DNA of 64,000 bases from positions 1 through 64,000 of the forward strand of contig NZ_JALEGV010000028.1 in NCBI RefSeq assembly GCF_022763245.1, written 5' to 3'. How positions within the stretch are numbered: position 1 is the first letter of the stretch; every line of letters starts with the position of its first letter. The stretch comes from Oricola sp. (lineage in GTDB: Bacteria; Pseudomonadota; Alphaproteobacteria; Rhizobiales; Rhizobiaceae). The translations under genes and the position numbers were made by a program. Positions 61,120 through 64,000 of this stretch are shown one piece after another. The notes under the pieces are model-generated. The model was not told where the DNA came from. It worked only from the letters and a program-made list of their open reading frames with translations, and did no database searches.

Positions 61120-61860
61120 ATGAAACTTGCCTACGAACTCGACGAGCCCCTGTCGGCACGCACGTCATTCGGGGTGCTCATCCTGCAATCCGACGAAACG
61201 CTGGAGACGGAGTTTGCGCCGCTTTTTCAGGGCGATGACCTCGCGCTTCACCATTCGCGCATCCCCTTCGCGGATACGGTCGCGCCGGATACGCTCGCCG
61301 AGATGAGGGTGAACCTTCCACGCGCGACAGCCCTGTTTCCGTCGGCCTCGCCGCTCGACGTGATCGCCTATGGATGCACATCCGGCACGACCATGATCGG
61401 CATCGACGCGGTGCGCTCGGCCATTCATTCGGTGCAGCCGCAGGCAAAGGTGACGGACCCGGTGAGCGCGCTGCTTGCAGCCTGCCGGCGGCTTGGCGTG
61501 CGCCGCATCGGCTTCCTGACGCCCTATCTGCCTGCCGTTTCGACCGCGATGCAGGACCTTTTGGTCTCGCATGGGCTGGAGATCGGCACTTTCGGCTCCT
61601 TCGAACAGGAGAGCGACCGGGCGGTCGCGCGGATCTCGCGGGCATCCATTCTCGACGCGATGGGCGTTGTCGGCAGCGGGGATGTCGAGGCCGTGTTCGC
61701 CTCCTGCACGAATCTGCGCACCTTCGGCCTCATCGACGAGGCGGAGGCGGCGCTCGGCAAGCCGGTTCTCACATCCAACCAGGTGCTCGCCTGGCACATG
61801 CTCACGCTTGGCGGCAGGGTGGGCGGAGCGTCGGGCCCGGGTCGGCTGTTCAGGTCCTAA
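61120..61860 (+). CDS. Asp/Glu racemase superfamily protein (maleate isomerase / EutA-like)
   Basis: A 246-residue protein of the aspartate/glutamate/hydantoin racemase fold with two catalytic-type cysteines, C86 in IAYGCTSGT and C196 in FASCTNLRT, as in maleate cis-trans isomerase, arylmalonate decarboxylase and EutA. GCTSGT and SCTNLRT are family signatures. It follows the M24 gene by four bases, completing the set. The substrate is unknown. Confidence 0.85.
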   Translation: MKLAYELDEPLSARTSFGVLILQSDETLETEFAPLFQGDDLALHHSRIPFADTVAPDTLAEMRVNLPRATALFPSASPLDVIAYGCTSGTTMIGIDAVRSAIHSVQPQAKVTDPVSALLAACRRLGVRRIGFLTPYLPAVSTAMQDLLVSHGLEIGTFGSFEQESDRAVARISRASILDAMGVVGSGDVEAVFASCTNLRTFGLIDEAEAALGKPVLTSNQVLAWHMLTLGGRVGGASGPGRLFRS

Positions 61861-61875
61861 CGTCGAGGCGGGCGA

Positions 61876-63192
61876 TCAGTTCTCCTGATCCCTCTGCGGC
61901 TTGCCGCGATTGCCGGTGCCGAACGTGTAGCCCGTTTCCAGCGCGCGATTGCCGAACTTCTCCCGCACCCGGTCCATCGCGGCTTCCGCCTTCGCTCTCC
62001 GTCCGGCGTCCTGGTCGATCAGGTCCTGCGGATCGGCCATCGGGTCTGTGGCGAGGTCGGAAAGGCCGACGCCGATAAGGCGGTATTTGGTGCCGTCGAG
62101 TTCCTTTTCGAGCATCGGCGCAGCCGTGCGGAAGATCCGGTCGGCGAGTTGCGTGCGGCTCGACAATTGCTTGTTGCGCGTTCGGGTCTGGAAGCTGCGG
62201 TCCTTCAGCTTCAGCGTGACGGTGCGGCCGGAAAGCTCCGAGGCCTTCAGGCGCCGCGACACTGTTTCCGACAGGGCGCGCAGGATCGGCAGGAGGTCGG
62301 CCGCGGCCGCGTAGTCTTCGTTGAAGGTCGTCTCGGCCGAAATGCTCTTGGCCTCGTGTTCCACATGCACCGCGCGATCGTCCTCGCCACGCGACAGATG
62401 GAAGAGCCGGCGGCCCATGACGCCGTAGCGCTTCATCAGCGTGTTTTCCTCCATCGTCTGCAACTGGCCGATCGTGCGGATGCCGTCCTTTTCGAGCGAG
62501 GCGGCGAAGGCCTTGCCTACGCCCCAGATCATGGTGACCGGCTTGTCGCGCAGGAAATCCAGCGCCTCGGCCTCGCCGATGACGGAAAAGCCGCGCGGCT
62601 TCTCCAGGTCGGAGGCGACCTTGGCGAGGAACTTGCAGTAGGACAGCCCGACCGAGACGGTGATGCCGACCTCGGTCTCGATACGCCTGGCGAATTTCGC
62701 CAGCACGCGGGCGGGGACATCCCTGTGCAGCCTTTCCGTGCCCGAGAGGTCCAGAAAGGCCTCGTCGATCGACAGCGGCTCAACGAGCGGCGTCAGGTCG
62801 CGCATCATCTCGCGGACCTGGCGGCCGACGCGTGCGTATTTCTCCATGTCCGGCTTCACCACGACAGCCTCCGGACAGGCTTCCAGCGCCTTGAACATCG
62901 GCATGGCGGACCGCACGCCATGGATGCGCGCGATGTAGCAGCAGGTCGAGACGACGCCGCGCCGTCCGCCGCCGACGATCACCGGCTTGTCGCGCAGATC
63001 CGGATTGTCGCGCTTTTCCACCGCCGCGTAAAAGGCGTCGCAATCGATATGGGCGATCGACAGGCGGTCGAGTTCGGCATGGCGCAGGAGCCGCGGGCTG
63101 CCGCAGGCAAGGCAACGCTTCTCCGCCCCCTTGGTCGGGGCCAGACAATCGCGGCAAAAACTTGCTGCCAGGCTGTTGACAGTCACGGACAT
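61876..63192 (-). CDS. dinB: DNA polymerase IV (translesion)
   Basis: A Y-family error-prone polymerase of ~438 residues. A zinc-ribbon-like N-terminal segment, [20 protein letters not shown], precedes the palm with [19 protein letters not shown] and the catalytic pair in [12 protein letters not shown]. The steric-gate YxAR region is [15 protein letters not shown]. The C-terminus has the little-finger domain. The start at 63192 (MSVTVNSL) is preferred to 63204 because a perfect LexA box spans 63199-63213 and would cover the upstream ATG. This predicts DNA-damage induction. Confidence 0.93.
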   Translation of the reverse strand: MSVTVNSLAASFCRDCLAPTKGAEKRCLACGSPRLLRHAELDRLSIAHIDCDAFYAAVEKRDNPDLRDKPVIVGGGRRGVVSTCCYIARIHGVRSAMPMFKALEACPEAVVVKPDMEKYARVGRQVREMMRDLTPLVEPLSIDEAFLDLSGTERLHRDVPARVLAKFARRIETEVGITVSVGLSYCKFLAKVASDLEKPRGFSVIGEAEALDFLRDKPVTMIWGVGKAFAASLEKDGIRTIGQLQTMEENTLMKRYGVMGRRLFHLSRGEDDRAVHVEHEAKSISAETTFNEDYAAAADLLPILRALSETVSRRLKASELSGRTVTLKLKDRSFQTRTRNKQLSSRTQLADRIFRTAAPMLEKELDGTKYRLIGVGLSDLATDPMADPQDLIDQDAGRRAKAEAAMDRVREKFGNRALETGYTFGTGNRGKPQRDQEN

Positions 63193-63198
63193 GGATGT

Positions 63199-63213
63199 GA
63201 ACATACCATGAAC
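63199..63213. promoter_or_regulatory. Perfect alphaproteobacterial LexA box (GAAC-N7-GAAC)
   Basis: GAAC ATACCAT GAAC matches the known direct-repeat SOS box GTTC-N7-GTTC of alphaproteobacteria exactly (read on the dinB strand as GTTCATGGTATGTTC). It lies between dinB and the divergent GNAT gene, so it may control both. Confidence 0.8.
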
Positions 63214-63264
63214 ATTGATCCTGCAAAATCGCCAATCACGTTACCATCGGGTGGAGATGCCGTC

Positions 63265-63843
63265 ATGGCCAAGCTCGACGTGCTTCCTCTTACGGCCGAG
63301 CGCTGGGACGATTTCGCCGCGCTGTTCGGCAAACAGGGCGCCTGTTACGGCTGCTGGTGCAGCTATTTCCGGCTTGCGCCGAAATTGCGCAAGGCGAATT
63401 CGTCGCTCGACAACAAGGCGCACATGCATGCCCGCGTCCTTGCCGGTCCGCCGCCGGGGCTGCTCGGCTATGTCGACGGCGAAGCCGTGTCGTGGATGCA
63501 GATCGGGCCGCGAGCCGACGTGCCGCAGTTCAACAATTCCGGCCGGGTGAGCGCGCCGCTGGAGGATGCGTCCGTCGACGATGATTCGGTTTGGGCGATC
63601 TCGTGCTTCTTCACGAAATCGGCGATGCGCGGGCAGGGGCTGTCGCATGCGATGGTCGCCGCTGGCGTCGCGCATGCGCGCGAGAACGGCGCGCGCCTTC
63701 TGGAGGCCTGTCCGATGGATCAGGCCAAGCAGGCGAAATCGGTCGGGCTCTTCGTCGGCTCGACTCGCGTGTTCGAAAAGGCAGGGTTCGCGCAGGTGGC
63801 CTCGCGCAAGCCGGGCCGGCCGCTGATGCGGTTCGAGCTCTGA
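63265..63843 (+). CDS. GNAT family N-acetyltransferase
   Basis: A 192-residue GNAT acetyltransferase. The acetyl-CoA site is KSAMRGQGLSHAMVAAGVA (residues ~114-132), preceded by WAISCFFT. A Cys-rich segment near the N-terminus, GACYGCWCSYFR (residues ~25-36), is typical of a subfamily with this motif. GGAG lies eight bases before the ATG at 63265; an upstream in-frame ATG at 63208 falls inside the LexA box. Substrate unknown; shared control with dinB is possible. Confidence 0.87.
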   Translation: MAKLDVLPLTAERWDDFAALFGKQGACYGCWCSYFRLAPKLRKANSSLDNKAHMHARVLAGPPPGLLGYVDGEAVSWMQIGPRADVPQFNNSGRVSAPLEDASVDDDSVWAISCFFTKSAMRGQGLSHAMVAAGVAHARENGARLLEACPMDQAKQAKSVGLFVGSTRVFEKAGFAQVASRKPGRPLMRFEL

Positions 63844-63849
63844 GCGATG

Positions 63850-64000
63850 TCAGCGGCCGCGTTTCGCCAGGAATTCGGCAATGGCCCGGGTCGCGGCAGG
63901 CCAGTCCTCGACGCTCGTCACGCCCTGCGGCATCGGCGGCAGATGCGGTCGCAACGGCTGGTAGGCCATCAGGTGCAGGCTGAGCGCGTCCGGCACGGCC
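63850..64000 (-). CDS. C-terminal fragment of a protein cut by the right edge
   Basis: The minus-strand frame is open from the edge to a TGA at 63850, giving 49 residues that end VEDWPAATRAIAEFLAKRGR. Codon bias fits a real gene. It is too short to assign; the C-terminus of an alpha/beta hydrolase is one guess. It converges on the GNAT gene with a six-base gap. Confidence 0.5.
   Translation of the reverse strand, partial: AVPDALSLHLMAYQPLRPHLPPMPQGVTSVEDWPAATRAIAEFLAKRGR

Overview
The window reads as chromosome from a GC-rich alphaproteobacterium, most likely of the order Hyphomicrobiales (Rhizobiales). The grounds are gene order (clpP-clpX-lon-hupB, then tRNAs, then a 14-gene nuo operon followed by birA, RNase J, methylmalonyl-CoA epimerase, a DUF1467 gene, proS, lolC/E, lolD and dnaE), a NuoE with a long C-terminal extension, a DinB with an N-terminal zinc-ribbon-like segment, and a perfect GAAC-N7-GAAC LexA box of the alphaproteobacterial type. 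Genus cannot be fixed from the sequence alone. Both edges cut through minus-strand genes.

Layout. 1-1168: a secreted Met/Pro/Gln-rich protein built from 102-bp tandem repeats, running off the left edge. 1326-2337: the rplM-rpsI ribosomal operon (minus) with its terminator. 2740-14919: a mixed accessory region of small metabolic and secreted proteins: hot-dog thioesterase, crotonase, AA_synth-family protein, VOC protein, a tandem pair of secreted paralogues, a CoA-binding protein next to an O-acetylhomoserine sulfhydrylase, an MFS transporter, a FAD amine oxidase, and an alpha/beta hydrolase divergent from an Rrf2-type regulator. 15086-20434: the protein quality control block clpP, clpX, lon, plus HU. 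20511-23102: a lipoprotein-like D,D-peptidase and a malonyl-CoA synthetase (minus). 23237-23581: tRNA-Val(TAC) and tRNA-Asp(GTC), divergent.

24195-41208 is the complete nuoA-N operon for respiratory complex I. It is interrupted by three genes that are not complex I subunits: a 23S-rRNA-intervening-sequence/four-helix-bundle protein flanked by imperfect inverted repeats (between nuoC and nuoD), and, between nuoF and nuoG, a protein whose C-terminal helix-hairpin-helix-like domain copies the one appended to NuoE, and a DUF3291 protein. 41231-51975 holds birA, RNase J, epimerase, DUF1467, proS, lolC/E, lolD, a 28-residue membrane peptide gene and dnaE.

52039-64000: an AT-richer orphan membrane protein; DUF2269 and SDR-DoxX membrane proteins; rsgA; a NYN-domain putative ribonuclease; a MHYT-GGDEF-EAL cyclic-di-GMP protein; a compact catabolic trio (diaminopropionate ammonia-lyase, M24 hydrolase, Asp/Glu racemase-family protein) that recalls the eut/doe ectoine-degradation sets; and dinB divergent from a GNAT acetyltransferase across the LexA box.

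The most unusual structure is the inverted-repeat-flanked four-helix-bundle gene sitting inside the nuo operon, with the left repeat supplying the last codons and the stop of nuoC. The shared domain between NuoE and the orphan at 29965 is the second point of interest. All domain calls are from reading motifs by eye; no database search was run.
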